Shown: one piece after another, positions 13,601 to 34,734 of the stretch
Numbering within the stretch: the stretch's first letter is position 1
Layout of the letters: every line of letters begins with the position of its first letter
DNA from: Saccoglossus kowalevskii
Taxonomy: Eukaryota > Hemichordata > Enteropneusta > Harrimaniidae
Direction of reading: 5' to 3'
NCBI RefSeq assembly: GCF_000003605.2
Contig: NW_003125910.1
Coordinates: forward strand, 20,691-71,811
Length of the DNA: 51,121 bases
Translations under genes and position numbers: made by a program
The notes under the pieces: generated by a model
Told to the model about the DNA's origin: nothing
What the model saw: only the letters and a program-made list of their open reading frames with translations
Databases searched by the model: none

Positions 13601-15778
13601 ATCGCACGTAAGAAATATGGTGACGAAGCCGTGAGAAAATTTAACGCTGTGCGTAAAATCAAGAATTAGGGAGGACGAAGCATGATCCCATGAAACGTGT
13701 GCAAAAAATAATACAAAAACAAATTTACGCATTTTTTTTTCTCGGTGTATCTGACAATTCAACACCATACTCTTTTCCCGTCCATTTTCCTATGCTGCAT
13801 CTTTTCGATGTTAACATTTGATTTGTGTCAACGAAGCTCACCGTGGGCGTCACTGGTATCGATGTCACGTTTTTAAAAATTAAAAATTGATCTTCGTGTC
13901 AATATTTTTTGCATTGAGGTCTCGCTTTAAAATATATATAAATATATAATATTATGTCAACGTATGAAATATTGATGATCCTAACACTCGTGTGTGTGTA
14001 ATCTACATCCAAAGACTTAAGGCTAGCGAAGAGATCATGATTTACCTCCCCTCACATCCATGTCAAAGGATTGGTCCTGCGAATATTCTTTTTTTTTTTA
14101 AAATAGAGTCACGCCAATGCACTCTTTCATCAGAGAAGACTGCTCCTATTTTCGGATACCTGCTCGGGTAGATGAAACGATGATGGAAGCGAATGTCTCA
14201 CATGCTGTACACCTCGGAGCAGACAACCCGAAGATGATAGGGTGGGTGCGTTTCCTACTGTACCTGGTCACCCATGGGCATACAACCCGGCCAAGATCAC
14301 CCAGAGACAGGTAACCCGGCGACGGTGGGCAGATCTTACTTGGATACCCACTGATAAAAAACAAAAACACCGGAGGCGACCCCGAAACAATGTCTGCTTA
14401 GTGGATGCTACAGAGGTTCCATAATGAGGTGTAAATACAGTGGCTACGTTTATTACCGCTATATAATGCATCGAAATAAAAGATAAACATGGATTGATGA
14501 TGAATGTAGGGGACCACAACAGCGAAAAAATAGTCTAAGTGAACCAAGAGGAAGTCACAAGAACAGGGATGTTTGGGTAATCTGACATGCTCGGGGCAAC
14601 ACATGTTCATGTTACACCCTGAAAAGATATCAGGCAAGCGATGAATTCTCACCGTTACGTATATGTGATTGGTGAAACGCTCTGAGAGAATACGTCAGCG
14701 AAGAACTCACCTTATAAATTGTGGTGTATATTAGTATCGTGACACAAGTTACCATAACAACCATTTCATAGAAATATGGATTTGTTGTCAATGCAAAAAA
14801 AATATGGGAACAAAGAGTGTCAATTTAAAATACTGAACATTAGAGTGGACCCAAAGACTTTAAGCGAAAGCTGTAAATATGGCAACGTTTTACTGTAATT
14901 CAGGTCATTGCTCTGTCTGCCACGAATGGCAATATACCACAGCTGTAGCTTCCACAACTATTTTATGTGATTTCAACCTACATTTGTTTTTACAACTAAT
15001 TGACAATTTTTCTCTTCTAAATACTCTGAGCCGTTTGTTCTTTCCCTTCACTTGGATATTTGATCGCTGAGAATCGGGGCCCGGTGAGTTACCTATTCAG
15101 CCAAACACCCAGTCTTCAGTAGCAGTCGACACGAAATTTGTTTGAATGGATGGAATAATAGAGATGTATTTTCATCCCAAATATGACCTTCATGACCTTC
15201 GTCATAGTAGCTCTAGTTGTAACATCGATGGGGACAAGATACGGAAACAGAGTGACACGTTGTCTGGTAATCATATAATTAGCTCTATTCCTAAGTTCAT
15301 GACTCTATTGTTACCTTTTTAAAATATGAACTTTCCATTCACAGAAGTACATTATTAGCCACACTCTGGATTGAAATCTTCAAAAAACTATCAAATTATT
15401 TTTCGTCGAACGGACAATATTATTAATTTCTGTAAAATTACCACTATTTGATTTGTTTTAGAAACTGGTGGAAATGTCGCACAGTAATGATTTTGTCGGT
15501 AAAAATCAATAATAAAAGAATCCGCGTCGCCGCCTGGAAGCTTACTATACCATTAAATCCGGCTGGACCAAAAAGGCGTCATATCTCACACACGAGTAAA
15601 CATGGGGTTGTAAAAACAGCTGCCCGAGTCTTACTGTCCGAGCTGTGCGTGACCCCAGTGAGGTCACGTTCCAGTAGTGATATGCATTTAACTAGGTATC
15701 GCCCACTGCTATTTTGACGGGGTTTACCAAACATATTAAATGTGTTAACAAATTGGTGGTAGATGTGTATCTAAGTGG
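4641..15778. other. Long non-coding stretch, no gene seen
   Basis: About 11 kb without a recognisable exon. The longest open frames (for example 9378-9815 on + and 12293-12763 on -) lack any family signature, are crossed by equally long frames on the other strand, and have no splice context I can defend. Short homopolymer runs occur, such as poly-C near 5682. Enhancers of the downstream Tbx2/3 gene could lie here, but nothing in a single sequence shows this. Confidence 0.5.
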
Positions 15779-16297
15779 TTGCAACGAGGCACTGAGAATA
15801 GACTGGACATACACCCCCTACTTGCAACGAGGCACTGAGAATAGACTGGACATACACCCCCTACTTGCATCGAGGCACTGAGAATAGACTGGACATACAC
15901 CCCCTACTTGCATCAAGGCACTGAGAATAGACTGGACATACACCCCCTACTTGCATCGAGGCACTGAGAATAGACTGGACATACACCCCCTACTTGCATC
16001 GAGGCACTGAGAATAGACTGGACATACACCCCCTACTTGCATCGAGGCACTGAGAATAGACTGGACATACACCCCCTACTTGCATCGAGGCACTGAGAAT
16101 AGACTGGACATACACCCCCTACTTGCAACGAGGCACTGAGAATAGACTGGACATACACCCCCCTACTTGCAACGAGGCACTGAGAATAGACTGGACATAC
16201 ACCCCCCTACTTGCAACGAGGCACTGAGAATAGACTGGACATACACCCCCCTACTTGCATCGAGGCACTGAGAATAGACTGGACATACACCCCCTAC
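15779..16297. repeat. 43-bp minisatellite, 12 copies
   Basis: Twelve head-to-tail units start at 15779, 15822, 15865, 15908, 15951, 15994, 16037, 16080, 16123, 16167, 16211 and 16255. Each contains GGCACTGAGAATAGACTGG followed by ACATACACCCCCTAC. Variation is almost confined to two places: CAACGAG (copies 1, 2, 9, 10, 11), CATCGAG (3, 5-8, 12) or CATCAAG (copy 4), and a run of five C, or six C in copies 9-11, which makes those three 44 bp. Such uniformity indicates recent expansion or homogenisation. The unit is not a multiple of three and is not coding. Confidence 0.97.
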
Positions 16298-16626
16298 TCG
16301 GGAAAATACACACATAACACATGTCTTTGTCAACTGAACAACGTGGCAAAAGCTTTGGTTTCTCATTATTCACTTTTGCGAAATGTGCAATTTGGTTGGA
16401 GAGCGCCTTTTAGCACGGATGTCTTTATGTGAAATGACTCGATAAGAGGAGATGGCGCCGAATTAACAACAGCACCGACAACACCAGACTTTTTTTTTTA
16501 TATAAATACCATATTAAAAAGTGGTAGTCAAATTGTCTCAGATGTCTTTTTTAACACAAATCATGGAAATGCGAATAAGGAATTGTAATAATTTAAAATG
16601 AATTTTATTATACGTGTAATGGATTC
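16298..16626. other. Non-coding spacer between two tandem repeats
   Basis: Unique AT-rich sequence with a short T run near 16491-16499. No gene or site is recognised. Confidence 0.6.
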
Positions 16627-16722
16627 GGCTTGATTTGCGTTCCCTGGGCTGGGTTGATCTGCGTCCCCTGGGCTGGGTTGATTTGCGTTCCCTGAGCTGG
16701 GTTGATTTGCGTCCCCTGGGCT
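16627..16722. repeat. 24-bp tandem repeat, 4 copies
   Basis: Four contiguous 24-bp units (16627, 16651, 16675, 16699) contain GGTTGATTTGCGT followed by CCCTGGGCT, with a few substitutions. Because 24 is a multiple of three, two minus-strand frames stay open across it and would read as eight-residue repeats. No flanking coding signal supports translation, so I call it a minisatellite. Confidence 0.9.
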
Positions 16723-18026
16723 GATTCTTTCGTATTGGGATACATTGAAGCCTGTCACACACAGAAATTAATACGTCAGAGTCTTCTTATTCTAAACAAA
16801 TCTATTATCTTAGAGTATTAATTTATTTTTCACAAAACAAAACTGCCCACTTGTATATATGTTGGCGTGGTATTGTTTGAGTTTTAAAATAATGATAAAC
16901 AATAATTAATATTTTTTATCAACTTCAGGTTTCAATAACAAAAATATTCAGCCAGCAGCCACACATGTGGACACGGGGCGGGAACTTACGATTTGTGGTG
17001 TTGCGCAACATTCTACTTTCGATAGAATCAATATGGTTATCCGATCTTGGAGATTTTAGAACGCAAATCGTCTGTTTGTTTGTCTATCTGTGGCAATACG
17101 AGACATTTTAGTGTGTCTCTACATGGAACAAAAGTGAGCAATAGTCTCTCTATAGGTAAAGTAACTGTGAATGATATAATATAGTGGACTAACATTTGTG
17201 GCTTTCGGGGTGAAAATATGCATTACGTGCTTAGGGTAAGATCGATCCAACAAGCAAACAACACAATGGCAACAAGGAGAAGCTGATGAAACAACAAAAG
17301 ACTCTTTGATTGTTACTCGCCACCTTTAAACATACTGAAAGTGGTTTCACACTTTTGTTCGCACTACCAAGGGATCAGACACGTTGGCTGCAAAGGTTCT
17401 TGAGGTTTTTTTTTTTTTTTTTTTAATCGGGGTATCAATTCGAAACACGAACGAGTTGTTGTTTTGGGACTTGTCAACACTTTAGAAGAGGGAATGTACA
17501 GAATACTTGGCAATCTATTTTCTAAAAGGTATAGAGGGCGGGCTGAAGTGCTTAAAACCCTTGCTTGCGATGCAAAGTCATTTGATACCGAGATAAGTCG
17601 TGTATGTTTTTGTCAGAGCCAATATCTGAGAACACTTCATACTCGAGACGATTTTGGACGCCGTGAAAGGAAACCTGGCCGATTACATAAACTGTCCTAA
17701 ACAGACCACACAGCGCCGAGGCTGTTTACTTTTTGCCTGCCCAGCTTAGTCTCCGCCCCCTACAACAGATTTTGTAGTATTGAAATTTTTCAAAACGTCT
17801 GCAGTGAAGAAAAAAAACACCAAACGAAATTGTCCAACACCTATGTTTTGAATAGCCTGACGCCTTTTTAATCTGAAACAAAAGAGTCGCCTAAAAATCG
17901 GGGTGGAAATCGTGTTCTATTCCCATATGTTTTCCTTGAATCTAATCAGACAATGCGCTACTGGCGCCAGGGCGATTTAGCGCGAATGTAGCCTGAATAG
18001 GCGGCGTGCTGGCACACAAAGGGGCT

Positions 18027-18171
18027 TCACACCTCACGCGTTTTCACTGGCGCTTATTAATTATGTTAACACTTTGCCCAGTCAACAGCAATTATCCCCA
18101 ACGTATAGCCGATTGGTTTAGGGTGGGGCAGATGTGAGAAAACTGTCCATCACCAGACTAATTACAGATAA
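18027..18171. promoter_or_regulatory. Candidate cis-regulatory cluster upstream of Tbx2/3
   Basis: Within 145 bases are an exact T-box half-site (TCACACCT, 18027-18034), homeodomain-type cores (TTAATTA at 18057-18063, CAATTATCC at 18089-18097), and CTAATTA plus AGATAA (18158-18171; the latter is GATA-like). It lies about 1.5 kb 5' of the start codon. Each motif is short enough to occur by chance, so this is a candidate only. Confidence 0.25.
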
Positions 18172-18499
18172 TAGCCTTTTCTCTCAAACAAACATGGCAC
18201 AGTCAACAACAAAAGTAATGTCACCGTCGCTGGTCTTGGGCTACACACATCATAGTCTGGCGATAACTCGGGTGAAGGCGGCGCAGAGTACTGAACACTA
18301 AATCAATCATAGCACTGGCAGCCACTGCAGCCTACATGCCTTATTACAAAAGCAACGTTTGCATTGTGCTCGAATTTAATAATATTTTTCAGCCGCGGAC
18401 GCGTTCTCTGCTAAAAATACAGCGAAGAATAACGGAGCCAAAGTGGCAACTCAATCAGTAAGGCGGTAGCCTCTGTACTTAAGCCCTGAACAATGCATT

Positions 18500-18511
18500 C
18501 CAAGATGGCGG
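18500..18511 (+). promoter_or_regulatory. YY1-like motif
   Basis: CCAAGATGGCGG matches the known YY1/Pho-type consensus (AAGATGGCGG core). It is about 1.15 kb upstream of the Tbx2/3 start codon. The motif match is seen; function is not shown. Confidence 0.3.
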
Positions 18512-19528
18512 ATGCGGTAGCACCGGCAAGAAATCCGTCGAATACGATCGAACACTGTACTCCGACACAACAAGTCTACCTTCCTACCCTCCCATCCACC
18601 ATTCCGGCCATCCATCATAAAATGACAGGCGTTTCGTGACGTTTTTAGACCGATAGCTGACCGTAGACAGATGCCTTGAATTATGGCGACAGTAGTATTC
18701 AGAGTCAAGGGCCGGAACATATTTTAGTGAATGAAAACTGATACCAGACGCTCTTCATTGTGTGTCGTCACACGGCTGGCGCCAAGCGTACTTATGCATT
18801 TACGTCAAAATGGAATGCTAGAATAGCTAATCACTTCAGATCTTCCGCTCATCATTTTCACGCTTTTAGTCGACCCGCCCCCTGTAAAGGCCATAAATAT
18901 AGCCAACCCGTGCTCCCACCAAAATTGGTGCGCGAATCTACGCCTATCTAGCCCTCCATTTTACCCCAAACACTACTTCCTGGTTGGAAAGGGTATCCCC
19001 GATGCGTGTATGAAAACACATAGCGGGGGACTACCCCGTACTATGTAAACCTAGCTGCTGTGGCGTTCACAATAGCAGGCTGGATTTTGACACCTTCTCC
19101 TGCCAATTTCCCTCAGTGGGCGTGTCGCCACAAATAGCGCAAAATTAAAACGAACCTTTTCCAGGCCCTAGTCTGCAATTTCTCTTCCTGTGGAGGAAAT
19201 TTTATATTTTCCGCAAATATTGGCTTATATTTGACGGAGTTTTCACGGGCCGAATGCGTATTGATTTTAGACACATTGTAATTTTTGGAAGCTGAAAGTA
19301 GTACCCTAGGACAATATTTATTCGTCTCACAGACAGCCACGGTTGTAGCCCCCTGATTCCAAAACCACAAGCGCACTCCCATTTGGCGCTGTATTGGTGG
19401 ATACTTAATTATGTTGACATTTCGCCACGATTGATGCGATAATGTCATAAGTACGTTGTGCGTTCCGACACCTTGTTTACGGCTGATACGTCGTGTAAGT
19501 TGCCACTAACACGCCTATACTCAACGCT

Positions 19529-19649
19529 GATTGGTCGATTCGTGCGAAATAGCCAATCAACTAGCAAACCTCATTAAGATACGAAGATAGCATATAGACA
19601 AGTCAGTTGGAGCTGTATCGGAGAATACCACACAGTCCGTAGCACATAT
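19529..19649 (+). promoter_or_regulatory. Candidate core promoter and 5' UTR of Tbx2/3
   Basis: Two inverted CCAAT boxes face each other: GATTGG at 19529-19534 and CCAATC at 19553-19558. They lie about 50-75 bases upstream of an initiator-like TCAGTT at 19603-19608, a spacing usual for NF-Y sites. No good TATA box sits 30 bases upstream of that initiator. If transcription starts near 19605, the 5' UTR would be about 45 nt. The true start site is unproven and could lie further upstream. Confidence 0.4.
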
Positions 19650-29314
<9,665 letters not shown>

Positions 29315-29931
29315 ACATATAGATCATTGTGTGAGCGCCAGTCTAGTCAGAAATAGCATTTACCTGTGCATAGAAAAAACCTTATTCAACATACGAGTTA
29401 GCATTCAAGTGGCCAGCGAACAAAACACTGGCAAATGCTGGACGTTATTAACAGGTACTTGACAAGCCACTATACCCACCGTATAACACACATATTATTG
29501 TGCTTACATGCACGGTAATCGAAGAGGCATATCTCATGAAAGTAGTCAGAGAGATAATGATAAAAAAATGTTACTTTTGAACTGTTTTCAAGAGATCAAA
29601 ATTGTGAAGACCGATTATGAATCCATCGCGGGACTCGATCACAGTCTAGGTGCCACTTCCGTAGATTTTAAAACGCTGCTTACGCTTGTTGACAAGTGTA
29701 ACACTGTCGTAGGTTATCTGGGCTTATCTTCATGTCGTTGCAAGCTATCGATGGTTTATCTGCCTACCTGTTATATTATTATGTAGCACCACACTACTAC
29801 GTTCTTTATGGAGTACAGTTAAAACTGGATAATTTTTATAGCTTATAACTAAACCCCAACTTTTTTTTATTTATATTGTGACCAAAGAGATGTTTTTAAA
29901 AGAAAAAAAACTATAACATTAGTAGAAACTG

Positions 29932-29937
29932 AATAAA
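29932..29937 (+). terminator. Proximal poly(A) signal candidate
   Basis: AATAAA, followed 11-26 bases later by a GT-rich stretch (GTGTTTTTGGTCTGTG). It would give a 3' UTR of about 0.64 kb. Confidence 0.4.
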
Positions 29938-30084
29938 CACATTAACAGTGTTTTTGGTCTGTGACATTTCGAAGTACCAAAGCCATGTTATCATCGGGCC
30001 ACCAATCAAGTAGATGAAATATTTTAAAAATCTGTCTATGGAACTTGAAAAGGCACTCCACAACAAGACAGAACAAGTTTTTTT

Positions 30085-30092
30085 TGTAAATA
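30085..30092 (+). promoter_or_regulatory. Pumilio response element candidate (3' UTR)
   Basis: TGTAAATA matches the Pumilio-family RNA consensus UGUANAUA exactly, on the sense strand of the probable 3' UTR. It would only be present if the distal poly(A) site is used. Confidence 0.35.
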
Positions 30093-30340
30093 GTTAATGG
30101 CGGACAGTTGAGCTGCAGAGAGACTTGAATGTTCTAATTTATGTTTAGGGTTCAGAGCTTGTACTATTTATACCCTACGTGTCTTTGTCTTGTTGTGTTT
30201 TCTGTTAATTATCACGGTGATTTTTAAACTGTGCACTATACGAGATTCGACACGTATAATGGATATACATATATATATTATATAATATATTTTCCCTTCC
30301 CCCATAGGCTGTTTTAACATCGTTTATTATTGTTCTTCAT

Positions 30341-30348
30341 TGTATATA
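30341..30348 (+). promoter_or_regulatory. Second Pumilio response element candidate
   Basis: TGTATATA is a second exact UGUANAUA match, about 250 nt after the first. The local sequence is AT-rich, which raises the chance of a random match. Confidence 0.3.
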
Positions 30349-30772
30349 TTTAAATATGTGTGTGAAAAAGGAAATTATTTATGTTCAATCCATTATTTTC
30401 CAACGTTCTGAAGAATTTTTTTTTCAAAATAATTTATTTAAAAAACTTGAGGCAGGTTTCAAGCTCATATGTATGTATTATCTCAGTTTTATGCGTATTT
30501 GTTTTTATTTTGCATCAACTCTGAGTCGTCGAGACTGAAATACCCACCGTGTTATCCACAGATAGTTGAGTCTGCCTTGTTACTTTTTATTATTTGTATT
30601 TGAGTCTCCATAATTGTCATCACTGTTACCATTCTGGTCGTTTTTGTGAAACAGGCCTTTAAATTTGCCATTCGTAAAAATATAAACCCATCTGAGTGAC
30701 GTCAGTGAGTGTTACGTTGTTAGGATTCACCCACATTGCAATATTCCAGCTTCAATTTAATGTTGAGGGGAA

Positions 30773-30778
30773 AATAAA
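30773..30778 (+). terminator. Distal poly(A) signal candidate
   Basis: AATAAA, followed by a strongly GT-rich tract at about 30813-30851 (TGGGTGTACTGG, then ATGTGTGT repeats). This is the arrangement expected of a cleavage site near 30790-30810, and would give a 3' UTR of about 1.5 kb. Confidence 0.45.
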
Positions 30779-33700
30779 ATGTAAAAAAGATATAAAACTG
30801 TTTTCATATTTCTGGGTGTACTGGATGTGTGTATGTGTGTGTGTGTGTGTTTAATAGCCCCCGTCACTTTCCCTATGGACCGGTTCTGGAATGGTTGATT
30901 TCATCTCAATACTATTCCTTTCTGCCACTCTCCTGGAATTGGAGTCTTACTGACTCACATGTGGGAGGGACGGGATTTTTCTGATCATTTCACCCGCCAT
31001 TTGCCAAAGAAAAGTGTCTAATTCTCCCTGGGCTCCCTGTCCATTGAAGCAATGGCTTTCGATAAACGCATCAAATGCTATGATCGGTGAAACGCACTAC
31101 GCCAACCACATAGATGGCAAACATATAAAGTTATTTACTGTGGGTTTCATAGATATGTTTGTCATCTCATCACTGTTAAAAGTTTTAAAAAAATAACAAC
31201 TATACATAATTTTAAACGTCTGAGATGATGTAAAAATAAACGCGAGTATTTATTCAAAATTATTTCAACAGTGGCCTTCCATTTGTCATCAACAGACGTT
31301 GTAGTCGTGTGGGTTTCAGCGGACGAGAGGTCAACACGAGTAATTATGGGGTGAGCGCGTACAAATGAGTTGGGGTTACGTTTAGGAGCCAGCATGGTGG
31401 AAGGAACCGCGAGACGGCGTCTATCACTGGCGAGAAATTATAGAAAATTAGACGTAGCTCATTATTATTGCCGACTTGCCTGCTTACCGATTTTTTTTCA
31501 GCTAAATATCATGCAAGCGTGGTTGCTAAGGGTAACTCGATCGCAATTTGATGGTGAAACTTCACACACACTGATTTCGTTTCAATTTTTTCTCAATATT
31601 TAATTAAAGGGAAAGAACTACATGTGCCAGAATCGTGCATGGTTGCACACTGCAGTCCTGTCGTGGACATATTCAGGAAATCGTCACGTGACTCCCCCAC
31701 CAGCAAAGCTCTGCAATCAATCATTTTTAAAAATATCTCCATACAGATACATTTAACGCCGCGATTTGAGAAATGAGACTAATCCACCGCAACTATTCAT
31801 GAATTTAAAGCCATGTTTTTGTTGTTGATTTTTATCGTTACAATAAATACAACGTTGAAATACTAAGTATGTATGCCGCCTCGGCGTTACGGGTTACACT
31901 TTGGGACAGAGAGTCTGATCACAATGCTTTGGGACAAAATTAATTTTATATTTTAAAGCTAATTTTTAAAATGGCTTCGCTAGCCCGAGGCTACAGGAAC
32001 AAAACGTGAAAAAACGACAGTCTTTTTTTAAAGGGATTGCGCTTTCAGTGTCTCTGTTGGCTCCATGGCATGTTGTGGAGTCTATCGTTTATAGCACGTG
32101 TCCAGCAGCGTCACGATACAAATGTGATCGCAACGTTAGCGCGTAGTGGTATTATCTGAATGACAATGTTAAATCCTGTTAACGTTATTTTACTGGCAAT
32201 TTTCCACGCATTTCCGGAACTTAACAAAATTAAGCGTTGTTGGTCAAAATAAGAAGTCACACCGGGCTTCCATGGTTTGCATTTGGTAACTAACGTATTG
32301 TACAAATATTACAAATAAGAGAGAAATTCGGATGGGGAACATTTTTGACGTTTTGCGTATATTCTTGAATAATTGATTAAAACATTTTATGTTCAATATT
32401 TTGTTTTCTTCGACCGAGCATTTTTAGAAATGTTTAGTTCTTGTGGGAATGATGATATTTCGTGTTTATGTTCCAAGTTTACGTTCAACGTTCGTACAAC
32501 TGTACCATCATTTGCTTCTGTGTATTAAGCATTCTACTCGGCTGTCTCGTCTTGCTCTTCCTAACCTCTCGACGTCCTTCAGAGATCGATTGATCGCTCT
32601 TTCGATTTGTTCACAATGTTCACTGCAATTACACATCGGAGGTACTTATCTGCTTGATAGGGCAGAAATGTTTGTCGCTGAATCGCATAGCAAATACACC
32701 AAAACACTACCGTTTATTCAGCAATTTAACTGAGAAGTCTGAGTATCATCACCGTTGTCTTCCTTGTTTTATGTTTCTTTCTTGTCTACACTAGAGTGAC
32801 TAATCAAGTGCAATAGTTCTGTATATGTAACTAACAGGCCATTGTCAGGCTAACAAAGGGATCATTACATTCAACGCCCATTTTGTTATTTTGCATATTT
32901 CGGGATCAGATTTTGAGCTAACTATCTACGCAAGCTAACTATAGAGAAACCATAACAAAATGATATGTAAAATTTAGATATACATGCCTGTGCCATGTAG
33001 CATTCACGGCCCCCAACAGCACGTTGCCTTCTTTAACCGAGCGTTATGTTTACATTGCACACCGGTTGTTGGTTTTGGCTTGTCGTGTTTGTTTGTTTTG
33101 CATTTTTCTCGGCGCTTGTCGGTGATCATAATTTAACTGTTGTGTACACGGGGGCGGTGAGAAGGCTACTATAATCGGCGGCCACATGTGGATACTCTGA
33201 AACAAAGCTGCAAAAACGCTAGCTGCCGCGCGTAATTAACATAAACTTCATTGAACTACATGTTGGGGATTTGCCGTATTCATCATTCCCGCTGAAAACG
33301 TGTTGATTTGAGAACTGACAGGTCTGGCGTCAGATAGTCCGCCAACTGAGAGAACTAATCCCGCCGAACCTTAGTATTCGCGGCGGAAACTGCGTCCAAG
33401 GCGTGCACCATATTCATATCAGTCTGTGTTTCGGAAAAGACATGTGTATTCTAAGCATAGCCGACCATATCCGAAATTCCTACGAAATCGTAAAACCATC
33501 CCCAGCGACTTAATAGTAAGCAAGGACGAAATGAACACGTTATACCTAGTGATAATAACACTCAAACTTCCAGCCAATATCGAGAATTGTTTTGTTCTTT
33601 CCGACTCTCTATATTGCTCACAATCAAATAACGTGTCTTTTGATTAAAAACATGGTGTCAGTACTAGTGGTCACTTGTCATACTGAGTAGTCTCACAGGG

Positions 33701-34624
33701 ACGGCCCATTGAATTCCCATATCAACTCTTGAAAACACCTATGCATAACAGACTATGGGGGAAGTCACGATTTGCCTTAATTTGATTGGTGGTACTCGTT
33801 ATGTCGGGTGCTAAACAATCGCCAGACTAATACCAACCTGCATTATTATTACCAGTGTCAGCTATCTGTAATATGAACTGGTTGAGTGACAACTCGTAAA
33901 GCAGAACATGCAGAGAAAAAGGTATTTCTCACTCTGGAGACGTTGGTTTCGACCTCTGTTGCAAAACCGGGGTGACTGACAAGGGAAACAGATTTTTTTG
34001 AAAGAAAAGGCAGAATGACTTAAAATGCATCGGCGGTGATTGGGGAGGGTTCCCAGACGATGTGACACAATGGAACCAGTCAAGCCTTACGCCGCGATTG
34101 CCTTAGACTCACTGAACGTTTTCAAAAGGTTCAAATCGGTCGTTGTTGCGTTTTTAAAACATGCCCGAGTTTATATAGTGCCTAGAATTTTGTTTTGCTG
34201 TGGCCGACTCTCCTCCGCCAATTATGCTGGTGTATGCCAACAAGGGCTTTCAGAATGTGCCCTGATGGGACAACAAACAGGCACCCCATTGAAAGCTACT
34301 AAGGTGTAAAGTAGAGGCGCCAACATATCTGGGAGGTGTAAATTGGATCAAGTACGACTAAATGGAAAGGCGACGCATACTATTTGTATTTGACGCCTGT
34401 TCGCTAATGATATTTCTCAACACACAGTGGGCCAGCCAAACAAACACACCATTACATTCAACGGTCCGACTACCGTGCAGTTGGCCGGTCTACTGGATCA
34501 AAACAGCTGTAGGGCTTCGCTTAGTTATTTTTATCCCTTTCTTTTCATTCCCCACCTCCCGAAAAATTGCAAAGTCCTTCTTTTGAATTTTGAGAAGACC
34601 CATTTTGCTGAACACGGAGTCAGA
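30779..34624. other. Non-coding DNA downstream of Tbx2/3
   Basis: Contains a short GT microsatellite near 30823-30851. Otherwise only short frames on both strands, none recognisable. Confidence 0.55.
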
Positions 34625-34734
34625 GGAGCTCAGCGCCCTCCCCCACTCCCTGAGGAGATGCTATAGAAACACACGATGGAAGGGGAGCTCAGCACCCATC
34701 CCCACTCCCTGTAGATATGGTCTGGAAACACACG
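34625..34734. repeat. 59-bp tandem duplication (two diverged copies)
   Basis: GGAGCTCAGC begins at 34625 and again at 34684. Both copies share CCCCACTCCCTG and a GGAAACACACG-like end (GAAACACACG in the first). The second copy is a little shorter. Confidence 0.8.

Larger units (their letters stand above)
16723..19528. other. Upstream non-coding flank of Tbx2/3
   Basis: No exon is recognised. It contains a 19-base T run (17406-17424), a cluster of transcription-factor-like motifs at 18027-18171 and a YY1-like site at 18500-18511, both listed separately. Its position immediately 5' of a developmental regulator makes it the most likely part of this window to hold proximal enhancers. That is inference from location. 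Confidence 0.5.
29315..30778 (+). other. Probable Tbx2/3 3' UTR
   Basis: AT-rich sequence after the stop with no continuing frame or acceptor. It carries Pumilio-type motifs and two plausible poly(A) signals, listed separately. Small open frames inside are not considered real. An AATAAA overlapping the stop codon (29310-29315) lacks a convincing downstream element. Confidence 0.6.

Noticed and set aside
16163-16432. Repetitive Cys-containing peptide frames
   Set aside because: These translate the 43-bp minisatellite and change frame with each unit.
19572-19595. TATA box upstream of the initiator
   Set aside because: TTAAGATA and CATATA are weak matches, and the latter is too close to the candidate start.
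19632-19640. Downstream promoter element after the initiator
   Set aside because: AGTCC occurs at 19634-19638, but starts at +30 rather than the required +28 relative to the candidate initiator.
29508-29786. 92-codon frame just after the Tbx2/3 stop
   Set aside because: It lies in the probable 3' UTR, has no recognised similarity and no independent start context.
30823-30852. Short GT run treated as an independent regulatory repeat
   Set aside because: It is best explained as the GT-rich downstream element of the distal poly(A) site or as a simple microsatellite.
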